Below, piece after piece: positions 24,438 through 32,289 of a stretch of DNA of 64,000 nt. How positions within the stretch are numbered: the stretch's first letter is position 1; every line of letters begins with the position of its first letter. The stretch spans positions 420,027-484,026 of the forward strand of contig NZ_JASATX010000003.1 of the NCBI RefSeq assembly GCF_029952955.1. Direction: 5' to 3'. This stretch comes from Ruicaihuangia caeni. GTDB taxonomy: Bacteria > Actinomycetota > Actinomycetes > Actinomycetales > Microbacteriaceae. The notes below the pieces were generated by a model. The model was not told the DNA's origin, made no database searches, and was given only the letters and a program-made list of their open reading frames with translations. Made by a program: the position numbers and the translations under genes.

Positions 24438-25964
24438 CTAGGTCGATGCGTGGCTTCCACGCGGAGCCTGGGCATCGGACGCACCTTGGCGAAGTGCGTC
24501 GCGGGCCTGCTCATAGGCGTGACCAGCGCGGAGCACGAGCGCGTCCTGCGCCCGGCGTCCCACCAGCATGAGTCCGACGGGGAGCCCGTCGACGGTTCCG
24601 CAGGGCACCGACAAGGCGGGGTGCCCGGAGACGTTGAACGGCGCCGCGTTCTGATAGCTGCCTGCTGCCAGCGCGAGCGTCTCTCGAATGCCGCGCTCGG
24701 CGGGTTCGGCGCGGAAGGGCAGCTGCGGCGTGGTCGGCATCACCAGCAGGTCGAATTGCTCGAACGCGTCATCATAGGCGCGACGCAGCTGATGCCCCAG
24801 CTCGATCGCCAGGCTGTAGCGACGCTGTTCCGGGCGCTCCAAGAGATACCGCCCCAGCAGGAACGCGGCCTTTCTCGTGTACGGGAACGCGCCGGCGTGT
24901 TCATGCAGCGCGCGGGCATAGGCATCCATGTAGGTGCCTGACGATTCGGCGGCACGGCGAAGCCGACCCGCGGCGTTGTCGACGAGTTGAATGGTGCTTC
25001 CTTCGGTCGCGATCCCAGACCAGATCGGAACACCGAATTCGTGCCAGGGGACCGAAACGGGAGCGGTGTGAGCACCGCAGCGCTCGAGAACTGCGATGGC
25101 TTCGCGAACAGTGGCGTCGACGACTGGGTCGGAGTGCCCGGCGATGCCGAACCCCTGTTCGAGCGCGCCGATGCGGATGCCGGATACTCCGGCATCCAGC
25201 CCTTGGACGTAGTCTTGCTGTCCGTCTGCGATCGCGCTCAGCACCTGCGCGCAGACCTCGACCGTTCGCGCCATCGGACCGAGAGCGGTCAGGGACGGCT
25301 CGAAGATCGGTGTGCCATCGAGGGGAACAAGCCCTGTGGTGGGTTTGAGGCCCACGACTCCAGTCCACGACGCGGGCTCGCGAATCGAACCACCCGTGTC
25401 AGAGCCGATCGCGAAATCGACCTCGCCTGCTGCGACAACTGTCGCACTGCCGCTGGACGAGCCCCCAGGAACGAATCCTGGACTCGCGGGATTGTCGGGG
25501 AGGGGGCGCGGATGGCCCGTGATCCCTGCTCCGTCGTGCTCGAACTCCGAAAGACGGGTGGTTCCGACGATCCTGGCCCCGGCGCGCAGCAAGCGCTCTA
25601 CAACGCTCGAGTTCCGGGTCGGCACGTGCTGCACGAGAGTGTTGCCTGCGGAGACGGGCACGCCCGCGACCTCGATGCTCGCCTTGACCGCGGCCGTGCG
25701 ACCTTGCAAGGGGCCCGACGTTGCGCCGCCCAGATCGAACTGCAGATCCCAGGCGTGGAACGCGTCTTCAGATTCTGACGGCTCGTGCACCGCCATGGCC
25801 GGGGCGCCACCCAACGTCTTGGACGCGACTTCGTCGAGTACGCCCAAGGCGTTGAGCTGCTCAGTGAGCACCGAGGCCAGTTCTGAAGCTTCAGTGTCGG
25901 AGACGTGCATTCCGAGGGTGCCCCCGAGGTGGACCACTTCGGTGGGCGATATTGAGAGGTTCAT
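24438..25964 (-). CDS. Amidase-signature family amidase
   Basis: A 508-residue serine amidase hydrolysing a carboxamide to acid and ammonia or amine. The Ser-cisSer-Lys triad is visible: Lys94 (TAAVKASIEVAGVP), cis-Ser169 (GGSSSGSATV) and nucleophile Ser193 (GSDTGGSIR), with spacing identical to other family members. The ATG at 25964 is favoured over an upstream one because GGAAG precedes it. It is last gene of the operon ATPase-permease-binding protein-amidase, 79 bases after the binding-protein stop. The transported solute may therefore be an amide or N-acyl compound. Confidence 0.9.
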   Translation of the reverse strand: MNLSISPTEVVHLGGTLGMHVSDTEASELASVLTEQLNALGVLDEVASKTLGGAPAMAVHEPSESEDAFHAWDLQFDLGGATSGPLQGRTAAVKASIEVAGVPVSAGNTLVQHVPTRNSSVVERLLRAGARIVGTTRLSEFEHDGAGITGHPRPLPDNPASPGFVPGGSSSGSATVVAAGEVDFAIGSDTGGSIREPASWTGVVGLKPTTGLVPLDGTPIFEPSLTALGPMARTVEVCAQVLSAIADGQQDYVQGLDAGVSGIRIGALEQGFGIAGHSDPVVDATVREAIAVLERCGAHTAPVSVPWHEFGVPIWSGIATEGSTIQLVDNAAGRLRRAAESSGTYMDAYARALHEHAGAFPYTRKAAFLLGRYLLERPEQRRYSLAIELGHQLRRAYDDAFEQFDLLVMPTTPQLPFRAEPAERGIRETLALAAGSYQNAAPFNVSGHPALSVPCGTVDGLPVGLMLVGRRAQDALVLRAGHAYEQARDALRQGASDAQAPRGSHAST

Positions 25965-26043
25965 ACACTTCCGTAGACGGGGCGGGGTGGCGAACCACGA
26001 AGGGCTCGCCACCCCGTCAGATCGGACGCAGCGGAACTATGGC

Positions 26044-27030
26044 CTAGTAGAAGTACTTGCTGATGGCCTCGTCGTCGGCGTTCTCGGTCGTCGCCACGAC
26101 GTTGTCGAGCAGTTGCATCTTCTCGACCGACTCGCCCTTGACCAGCGCGACGGCGGCCTTCACCGCGAGCTCGCCCTCGAGTGCCGGCTGCTGCAGGATC
26201 AGCGCGATGACTGTTCCGTCTTTGAGCAGCTGCACCTGTCGCTCCGAGGAGTCGTAGCCGACGATCGGAATGCCCTGCTTACCCTGTGCCTTGAGCGCGT
26301 TCGCCGCCCCTTCAGAAGCGGGCTGGTTCGGTGCGAAGATCGCGACGATGTCGGGGTGCGCGAGCAGCAGCGCCTCGGTCTTGGTCTGCGCGTCGCCGAT
26401 ATCACTGCCCGACATGTACTCGGTCGGAAGCACGTTCAGGCCTGGATACTCTTCTGCCGCACGCTGCGTGAATCCATCGACCCGGGCGTTGATGGTCGTC
26501 GCGGCGGGGCTCAGTCCGAGCACGGCGACCGTCCCTTCTCCTCCGACGGCTGCGGCGATCTCGTCTGCGGCCAAGGCGCCGCCCTGTTCGTTCGAGGCGG
26601 TGACGGCTGCCGAGACGATGCTGTCGTCGGCGAGCTGGGTGTCGACCGTGACGATGTACGCGCCGCCATCCGCGAGAGCCTTCAGCGGCGCGAACATCGA
26701 GTCAGCGTCGGTGGGCGCCACGACCACTGCGTCAGGACTCGTCGCCGCGAGCGCGTTGAGGATCGGTGTCTGTGCGGCCGGGCTGAAGTCGGCCGCTCCC
26801 TGGTAGACGAGGTTCACACCCAGCTCATCAGCGGCCTTCTCCGCCCCTTCTTTCATCGCCACATAGAACTGCGATGACGTCGAGCCGGGCACGAACGCGA
26901 TGGTGATCTGCTCACCGTCGCCCGTGGGTTCGGTCGGCTCATTCTGTGCGTTCGTGCAGCCTGCCGCGCCGAGAGCGAGCATTGCTGCTACGGGGAGGGC
27001 GAAGAGCAGTCTCTTCTTCTGTGATCTCAT
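26044..27030 (-). CDS. Sugar-type ABC transporter substrate-binding lipoprotein
   Basis: A 328-residue RbsB-like receptor with basic start MRSQKKR, hydrophobic core and lipobox GAAGC (Cys25). ITIAFVPGSTSSQFYVAMKEGAEKAA and VVAPTDADSMFAPLKALADGG are typical of the family, as is IVGYDSSERQVQLLKDGTV. It lies between the permease and amidase genes on the minus strand. Its ligand is presumably the amidase substrate or precursor. Confidence 0.9.
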   Translation of the reverse strand: MRSQKKRLLFALPVAAMLALGAAGCTNAQNEPTEPTGDGEQITIAFVPGSTSSQFYVAMKEGAEKAADELGVNLVYQGAADFSPAAQTPILNALAATSPDAVVVAPTDADSMFAPLKALADGGAYIVTVDTQLADDSIVSAAVTASNEQGGALAADEIAAAVGGEGTVAVLGLSPAATTINARVDGFTQRAAEEYPGLNVLPTEYMSGSDIGDAQTKTEALLLAHPDIVAIFAPNQPASEGAANALKAQGKQGIPIVGYDSSERQVQLLKDGTVIALILQQPALEGELAVKAAVALVKGESVEKMQLLDNVVATTENADDEAISKYFY

Positions 27031-27102
27031 GGTTCATTCCTTCATTGGACGGGACTGTGTTCTTGTTGCGGGTTCTTGCTAGGGGAGCGCTGGTTCCGTA
27101 GG

Positions 27103-28152
27103 TCATCGTTTTCGTGCGAGCAGTTTCGAGCGCTGCTGGTCAGCCCAAACTGCGACGATGAGCACGACTCCGATCGCGACGTACTGCCAGAAGGGATCGA
27201 CAGCGGCCACGACGAGTCCCGTCTGCAGCACGGCGATGATGACCGCGCCGATCACTGTGCCGGCGATGGAAGCGCGGCCACCGAACAGGCTGGTCCCGCC
27301 GATCACCACTGCAGCGATCGAGTGGAGCTCGGAGCCATCGCCCGCGGTCGGTGACGCGGCCGACAGCCGGGCGACGAGCAGCATCCCGGCCACACCCGCC
27401 AGGCCGCCGGCAAGGGCGTAGATGCGGATCAGATGTGCGTCGGTGTTGATGCCGGCTCGCTTCGCCGACTCGGCGCTGCTGCCGATCGCGAGGGCCCGAC
27501 GACCGAAGCGCGTCTTGGTCAGGTAGTACCACGCGATCACCGCGAGGACTGCCGCGACCAGGACCGGTAGCGGGATCCACCCGAACAGGTTGGTGAATCC
27601 GATCGTGGTGATGTCTGAGGGGATGGTGGCGATCTGCTGCCCGCCGCCGATCAGGTAGCCCACACCCGTTGCGATGCCGAGCATCCCGAGGGTAGTGATG
27701 AGGGGCGTGACCTTCATCTTCGTGATCACCAGGCCGTTGATCACCCCTGCTGCGGTGCCCGCTGCGATGCCGGCCGCGAACCCGATCGCGATCGTCGCAC
27801 CCGACGGCAAGCCGGCCGCCATCAGGGTCGCCATGGTGAGGCCCCCGACCATTCCCGACATTCCCAGCACAGCGCCGACCGAGAGGTCGATACCGCCTGT
27901 GGCGATCACGAAGGTTTGGCCCAGTGCGAGGATCAAGATCTGCGTCGTCGCAACCGTGGTCGCGATCCAGGCGCCCTGCGAGAGGAAGTTAGGAGTCACG
28001 ACTCCGAAGATCGCAATGATCAGCACGAGCACTCCGAGGGTCCAGAACGGACCCACCCGGTCAGCGATCGTAGCTGCGCGCACTCGTCCGGGCGTGTTCG
28101 ACACGTTGCTCACCGCCTCGGATGTCTTGATCGGCTGTCCCTTGAGGTTCAT
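27103..28152 (-). CDS. Sugar-type ABC transporter permease (RbsC family)
   Basis: A 349-residue protein with about ten membrane segments. It has the RbsC-type loop IATGGIDLSVGAVLGMSG, FGRRALAIGSS and VIGGTSLFGGRASIAGT. Its ATG overlaps the stop of the upstream ATPase by four bases. Member of the TetR-linked ABC-amidase operon. Confidence 0.93.
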   Translation of the reverse strand: MNLKGQPIKTSEAVSNVSNTPGRVRAATIADRVGPFWTLGVLVLIIAIFGVVTPNFLSQGAWIATTVATTQILILALGQTFVIATGGIDLSVGAVLGMSGMVGGLTMATLMAAGLPSGATIAIGFAAGIAAGTAAGVINGLVITKMKVTPLITTLGMLGIATGVGYLIGGGQQIATIPSDITTIGFTNLFGWIPLPVLVAAVLAVIAWYYLTKTRFGRRALAIGSSAESAKRAGINTDAHLIRIYALAGGLAGVAGMLLVARLSAASPTAGDGSELHSIAAVVIGGTSLFGGRASIAGTVIGAVIIAVLQTGLVVAAVDPFWQYVAIGVVLIVAVWADQQRSKLLARKR

Positions 28153-28937
28153 TCCTCGTCTCCCTCAGTCAGCCCGGTGATCGCGGCTACCAGCGAAGAA
28201 GACGTGGCTTCGTCGCGGTCGAACACTCGGACGATGCGGCCCTGCCGGAGAACGGCGATGCGATCCGCGACCTCGAGCACGTGTGAAAGCTGATGACTGA
28301 CCAGCACGATCGCAAGATCGAGTCTTTCGCGAATGCTGGTGATGAGGTTCAGCACCTCTTGTTGCTGCTCGACACCGAGGGCGGCGGTGGGCTCGTCGAG
28401 CAGAAGCACCTTGTCGCACCAGGTGACGGCGCGCGCGATCGCGACTGCCTGTCGCTGACCGCCCGAAAGATCCACGCATCGTGCCTCGATGTCTGGGATC
28501 CGGATGTGCACTCGATCGAGTGCTTCGCGAGTCCTCTTCGCCATCAGTGCCCGGTCGAGATGGCCGGTCAGTCTCCCTGCCCCGCGCACCGAGACTTCCC
28601 GACCGAGGAACATGTTCTCGACGACATCGAGGTCGAGTGCGAGGGCCAGGTCCTGGTAGACGGTTGCGATACCAGCCGCGCTCGCTTCGGCAGGATTCTT
28701 GAACTCATGCGCGCGACCTTCGACAAGTACTTCGCCGCTCGTCGGGCGATTGTTCCCAGACAAGATCTTCAGCAATGTCGACTTTCCGGCACCGTTGTCG
28801 CCGACGAGCGCCAACACCTCGCCTGGAAAGAGTTCGAGGTCGATGCCGCGAAGCGCGTGGACCCCTCCGAAGCGCTGGTGAATACCGCGTGCGGCGAGCA
28901 CTGGCTGACGTTGAGCGACAGGGGAAGGTGGGCTCAT
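28149..28937 (-). CDS. Sugar-type ABC transporter ATP-binding protein (single-domain)
   Basis: A 262-residue ATPase: Walker A GDNGAGKST (47-55), VYQDLAL Q-loop, signature LSGGQRQAVAIA, Walker B LLLDEPTAALG and switch His in LVSHQLSH. Again half the size of RbsA. ATG 28937 is chosen; a TTG start 42 bases upstream is possible but would abut the candidate operator at 28983. First gene of the operon that ends with the amidase. Confidence 0.92.
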   Translation of the reverse strand: MSPPSPVAQRQPVLAARGIHQRFGGVHALRGIDLELFPGEVLALVGDNGAGKSTLLKILSGNNRPTSGEVLVEGRAHEFKNPAEASAAGIATVYQDLALALDLDVVENMFLGREVSVRGAGRLTGHLDRALMAKRTREALDRVHIRIPDIEARCVDLSGGQRQAVAIARAVTWCDKVLLLDEPTAALGVEQQQEVLNLITSIRERLDLAIVLVSHQLSHVLEVADRIAVLRQGRIVRVFDRDEATSSSLVAAITGLTEGDEE

Positions 28938-28982
28938 GGTCCTGGTTGTCTCCGCTGACTCTCGTGACCGCAGGGTCAATGT

Positions 28983-28999
28983 ACGAACTAGTGAGTTAT
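28983..28999. promoter_or_regulatory. Candidate TetR operator upstream of the ABC-amidase operon
   Basis: ACGAACTAGTGAGTTAT contains the inverted repeat AACT-AGTG-AGTT and matches the site before the tetR-type gene (29755) at 14 of 17 positions in inverted orientation. It lies 46 bases before the ATPase start. Confidence 0.55.
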
Positions 29000-29076
29000 G
29001 AAACCATGCGATCGCGAGCAGCGCAATACCGAGACTCGTAACGGTTGGGTATTGATTGTGAGAAGGGAAAGTGTCG

Positions 29077-29736
29077 CTAAGCCTTGGCGGGCGCGCGAGT
29101 GCCCTCGGTCAGCCACTGCACGATGAGATCGCCGATGATCGACCGCATCCTGATGAGCGATTCCGACGACAGCAGGTCGATGTCGAACAGATGTCCGAAG
29201 GTGCGGCCGCTCGCCACAGGGAACACGCAATAGGCGCTGATCGCGAGGTGGACGTCCAGCGCTGTGACATCGCGGCGGAACACACCGGCCTGCCAACCCC
29301 GTTCCAGAATCTGAGTGACGAAATCGAGGGCGGGTGTTCCGAGACTCGACAGCGACTCGATCTTGCTCAGAAAGCGCGCGTCATTGACGTTCTCGAGCGC
29401 GACGAGCTTCACGAATTCCTGGTGCGCCATGTGGTGGTCAAAGCTGCGCTCAGCGAGAAGCCGGATCGACGTTACGGGGTCGCTGTGCGCCACGTCGATC
29501 TCGCGTTCAGCATCGCGCACCTCTTGGTACGCCCGCTCGAGCACCGCGACGTACAAACCTTCCTTCCCACCGAAGTAGTAGTAGATCATCCGCTTGGTGC
29601 TGCTGGTGCGTGCCGCGATCTCGTCGATTCGTGCACCCGAGTAACCGCGCTCGGCGAACTCTTCCGACGCGACCGCCAGGATGTCGTTCTTGGTGCGCTC
29701 GGGGTCCCGCGTTCGAATCGTCCGTGCCTTCGTCAT
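29077..29736 (-). CDS. TetR-family transcriptional regulator
   Basis: A 219-residue repressor. HTH near residues 25-60 (GYSGARIDEIAARTSSTKRM, then IYYYFGGKEGLY), followed by a helical ligand-binding domain that includes a TetR C-terminal-like region (LAISAYCVFPVASGRTFGHL). The ATG at 29736 is preceded by an excellent AGGAGG; the upstream in-frame start is inside the operator. It lies upstream of the ABC-amidase operon on the same strand and most likely controls it and itself. Confidence 0.92.
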   Translation of the reverse strand: MTKARTIRTRDPERTKNDILAVASEEFAERGYSGARIDEIAARTSSTKRMIYYYFGGKEGLYVAVLERAYQEVRDAEREIDVAHSDPVTSIRLLAERSFDHHMAHQEFVKLVALENVNDARFLSKIESLSSLGTPALDFVTQILERGWQAGVFRRDVTALDVHLAISAYCVFPVASGRTFGHLFDIDLLSSESLIRMRSIIGDLIVQWLTEGTRAPAKA

Positions 29737-29754
29737 CCGCGAAACCTCCTGGTT

Positions 29755-29771
29755 ATATCTCACCAGTACGT
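29755..29771. promoter_or_regulatory. Candidate TetR operator upstream of its own gene
   Basis: On the minus strand it reads ACGTACTGGTGAGATAT, 14 of 17 identical to the 28983 site. It lies 18 bases before the tetR-type start codon, just upstream of the ribosome site. Confidence 0.5.
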
Positions 29772-29879
29772 TACAAAGGATGCGCGACTCAAGGCGCCGG
29801 CGCAGTGAGCGGGTCGACACCCGCGCCGTACATTGCCGGCGTTTATGGGGCCGGCGGAGCCCTCCGTTGCCTGCGCCGC

Positions 29880-29936
29880 CGAGATGACAGAAGTTGCACG
29901 TTCTCCCGCGGCTGAGCAGCAGATTCTGTCATCTCG
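29880..29936. repeat. 57-bp palindromic interspersed element, copy C
   Basis: Starts CGAGATGACAGAAGTTGC and ends GCAGATTCTGTCATCTCG; almost identical to copy B. It lies between two same-strand genes (a DUF2795 gene ending at 29970 and the tetR-type gene starting at 29736), so a role only in convergent termination is unlikely. Confidence 0.9.
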
Positions 29937-29969
29937 GCGGAAGGGTCGCGAAGGTGTGAGGGCGAGGGC

Positions 29970-30161
29970 TCAGCTGCCGAGTTCTTCGCTCACGTCGGCC
30001 GGGCTCTCGTAGGTGCGGTCGTCCAGGCCGTCGAGCAGGTCGATGATGTCGTCATCCGCGCCATTCACCTCGGCGGCGCGGAGCAACTCGTCCTTGGTCG
30101 CCGGGTAGTCGACTCCGCTCAGGTGCTTCTGCACCTCGATGGGGCTCGGGGTGTCGTTCAT
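29970..30161 (-). CDS. Small DUF2795 protein
   Basis: A 63-residue acidic protein: EVQKHLSGVDYPATKDELLR, then AAEVNGADDDIIDLLDGL. This is the DUF2795 signature of a short helical domain with no known function, common in actinobacteria. The start at 30161 follows a strong AAGGAGGAACCGAG. It lies downstream of the CDGSH and diiron-oxygenase-like genes in the same orientation, separated by about 100 bases. Confidence 0.85.
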   Translation of the reverse strand: MNDTPSPIEVQKHLSGVDYPATKDELLRAAEVNGADDDIIDLLDGLDDRTYESPADVSEELGS

Positions 30162-30262
30162 CTCGGTTCCTCCTTCTCGTCGGTCCCTCTTAGGGTCCGC
30201 TCCTGTGCATGGTGTTCCCATTGCGCGCCGCTGCGAAGACCACATCGAAGGTCGCGCGGCGC

Positions 30263-30499
30263 TCACTCCTCGGTTCTGAATCGCATGAGCTTGTGCGTGC
30301 CGTCGCAGAACGGTTTGACGGCCGAGGCGCCGCAACGGCAGAGCGCGATCGTCGGCCGAGTGCGAGGCACGGGGTGCCCGTCGCCGTCGAGGAGTTCGAC
30401 GTCTCCTCTGACGAGCAGCGGACCGTTCGGGCAGGCGACGATGCTCGCGGCGCCGAAGCCTTTGATCTCGTCGTCGCCGTCTCGAGCATCCGCGGTCAT
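30263..30499 (-). CDS. CDGSH iron-sulfur domain protein
   Basis: A 78-residue redox protein. CRCGASAVKPFCDGTH supplies the 3-Cys-1-His [2Fe-2S] ligands Cys54, Cys56, Cys65 and His69. A single CDGSH motif implies a dimer. ATG at 30499 overlaps the upstream gene's stop (ATGA), so it is coupled to the haem-oxygenase-like protein and may be its electron donor or a redox sensor (inference). Confidence 0.92.
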   Translation of the reverse strand: MTADARDGDDEIKGFGAASIVACPNGPLLVRGDVELLDGDGHPVPRTRPTIALCRCGASAVKPFCDGTHKLMRFRTEE

Positions 30500-31536
30500 G
30501 CGGCCTCCAGCGTGAACGCGTGCCGGAGCGAGGTCTCCCCGGCCTCCCACCGCGAACGGATGTGGTCGGCGGCTCGCCCATCGATCGTCAGGCACGCAGC
30601 CGCCCCGAACATGACGTCAGCCAGCAGTTCGGGCTGCGCCTCCACGAGCCCTCCCGCCAGATCGCGCGCCGCGATCTGCTCGTGCACGGCATCCGCTTCG
30701 ACGTGCTCATCGAAGTAGTCGGTCACCTGGTCGCCGTAGCCGTTTCGCCGGAAGCCTTCGGCGATCATGCGGGAAGGCAGAGAGGAGGTCATCTCGAACG
30801 CGGCGAGGTGCCCGACGCTCGCTCCCCGGAGGCGGCGGTGCAGGCCGAACATCGTGGTTATGTTCAGTGAGGCGAGCGTGATCGCGGGCACCAGGTCGAG
30901 ATAGGCGCCGTAGCTGTCGTCGAGCCCCGCCCCGCGCATCGTGCGCGCGTAGAGGTTCGCGTGAATCCGCTCCTGTCGGCCTCCTCCGTACTCGTCGGTC
31001 TGGATCTCGATCAACGCAGCCTTCGCGCGTCCCCGCAGGCGAGGGATCATCCAGGTGTCGGGGTCAGCCTCTTTCAAGGTGTAGATCGAGCGCTGGATGA
31101 GGAACTCGTGCAGCTGCTCCCGGGTCGCATTCTTCGCGATGTACCGGGCGAGGCTCGGACCGGGCGTCGGCGCTGTGAGCTCGAACAAGGCCTCGGCGAC
31201 TTGCTCGGCGATCGGAAGGGGAAGCTCCGGCATCGTGACCGCGTCGCGCAAGCCCGCCTCGAAGCCGCGCTCGAGCTCCCCGCGCGCGGCGATGAGCGAC
31301 GACGACCACTCCAACTCGTCGCGCACCCCGTCGATGCCGGTGTAGTGCAACTCATACATGAGGAACAGCGCGAGCTGCAGATCATCGTCGGTCAGGATGT
31401 CGGGGCTCGCGGCGACGGCTGCGCTCACCTCGTTGTGAAGCGCGTCGTCGTCGAGTCGTGTCGTCCCGTGGTCCTCGAGCCTCAGGTACTCGGTGAGGGC
31501 GGCACTAGCAGGGCCCCGCGGGGCAGGCATCTTCAC
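30496..31536 (-). CDS. Haem-oxygenase-like diiron (iron-containing redox enzyme) family protein
   Basis: A 346-residue helical protein of the haem-oxygenase-like domain-containing oxidase (HDO) superfamily. Candidate metal ligands are visible as EIQTDEYGGG (177-186), His192 (RIHANLY), Glu248 (AFEMTSS) and HVEADAVHEQIA (His278, Asp282, His285), the spacing of the HDO diiron site. Characterised HDOs such as UndA, SznF and BesC perform O2-dependent N-oxygenation or C-C cleavage. The start is GTG 31536, with ATG 31530 as alternative. The pairing with a CDGSH protein suggests a conserved electron-transfer unit; substrate unknown. Confidence 0.82.
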   Translation of the reverse strand: MKMPAPRGPASAALTEYLRLEDHGTTRLDDDALHNEVSAAVAASPDILTDDDLQLALFLMYELHYTGIDGVRDELEWSSSLIAARGELERGFEAGLRDAVTMPELPLPIAEQVAEALFELTAPTPGPSLARYIAKNATREQLHEFLIQRSIYTLKEADPDTWMIPRLRGRAKAALIEIQTDEYGGGRQERIHANLYARTMRGAGLDDSYGAYLDLVPAITLASLNITTMFGLHRRLRGASVGHLAAFEMTSSLPSRMIAEGFRRNGYGDQVTDYFDEHVEADAVHEQIAARDLAGGLVEAQPELLADVMFGAAACLTIDGRAADHIRSRWEAGETSLRHAFTLEAA

Positions 31537-31833
31537 GGCGTTCTTCTTTCACTCGACTTGGGTTCGCGACCTGCGGCACCGCCCTCCGTGGCTAGCGACG
31601 GGCACCGCCTGAGACGACGAAACGCTCGTGGCGTACCGTTTTCCGAACTATGGCCCGCAGGCCATGGCCCGACAAGGTGAAGCAGAGCACCGACGTCGGC
31701 GGTCTTCTGTGAAGTTCCCGAGTCGTCCGCAGCCAAGATCCCCAATTCCTGTGACGCACAGCGAGGGCCTCGTTCCTAGCGTGAAGAGTCAGCACCCCTG
31801 ACCGGGGCGCTCTTGAGCAAGGAGGAGAAACGG
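31537..31833. other. Divergent promoter region of diiron-protein and SnoaL-like genes
   Basis: 297 bases without a gene. It contains an ATGGCC-CGCA-GGCCAT hairpin (31650-31665), a TTCTGTGA word (31705) and the full 23-base motif at 31732-31754. Confidence 0.4.
31732..31754 (+). promoter_or_regulatory. Candidate LuxR-regulator site, copy 1
   Basis: GCCAAGAT, six variable bases, then TTCCTGTGA. Identical in both conserved blocks (17 of 17) to the copy at 34736-34758. Here it lies 79 bases before the SnoaL-like start, in the same orientation and at a similar distance as the other copy before the monooxygenase. Confidence 0.6.
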
Positions 31834-32289
31834 ATGTGGGAGCACAGCGAGTTCGAGCAGAACACCGGCCGCGGCGCAGTGGACCAGGCGACCAGGCACG
31901 AAATCGCCGACCTCGTGGCCGAGTTCAACTGGAAGTTGGACGCGGGCCGGCCTGAAGGATTCGCAGCGTTGTTCACTGAGGACGGCGTGTTCGCAGCCGC
32001 GGGGAAAGAGCACCGAGGAGGGGAAGCGCTGCAGGCCTTCGCCGATGCGCGCACCGCACAGGACAAGCTCTCGCGCACGTTCTTCGGCCAGCATCAGTTG
32101 CGCCGGGTGAGCGATGACGAGATCGAGGGCGTGCTGCCCAACATTCTCTTCATGGGCCCCGGGCAAGCACCGCGCACGCCTGACGTGTTCGCGGTCGCGG
32201 AGTACCACGACACCTACCGTCGCGTGGACGGGCGCTGGCTCATCGCGGAGCGCCGATCGGTGCAGGTCTTCAGTCGCCCGAAACCGTGA
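31834..32289 (+). CDS. SnoaL/NTF2-like (DUF4440-type) protein
   Basis: A 151-residue cone-fold protein: QATRHEIADLVAEFNWKLDA, GFAALFTEDGVFAAAGKEHR, DVFAVAEYHDTYRRVDGRWL. Members include ketosteroid isomerase, scytalone dehydratase and ring-hydroxylating dioxygenase small subunits; the assignment does not fix a reaction. The ATG at 31834 follows AAGGAGG; an upstream TTG is discounted. Its last 20 bases overlap the convergent LuxR gene. It shares an upstream motif with the aromatic monooxygenase operon, so probably acts in that pathway as an isomerase or lyase. Confidence 0.82.
   Translation: MWEHSEFEQNTGRGAVDQATRHEIADLVAEFNWKLDAGRPEGFAALFTEDGVFAAAGKEHRGGEALQAFADARTAQDKLSRTFFGQHQLRRVSDDEIEGVLPNILFMGPGQAPRTPDVFAVAEYHDTYRRVDGRWLIAERRSVQVFSRPKP

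Noticed and set aside
32270..32289. 20-base overlap of SnoaL-like and LuxR genes as a regulatory antisense arrangement
   Set aside because: Short convergent 3' overlaps are common in compact genomes; nothing else suggests regulation.
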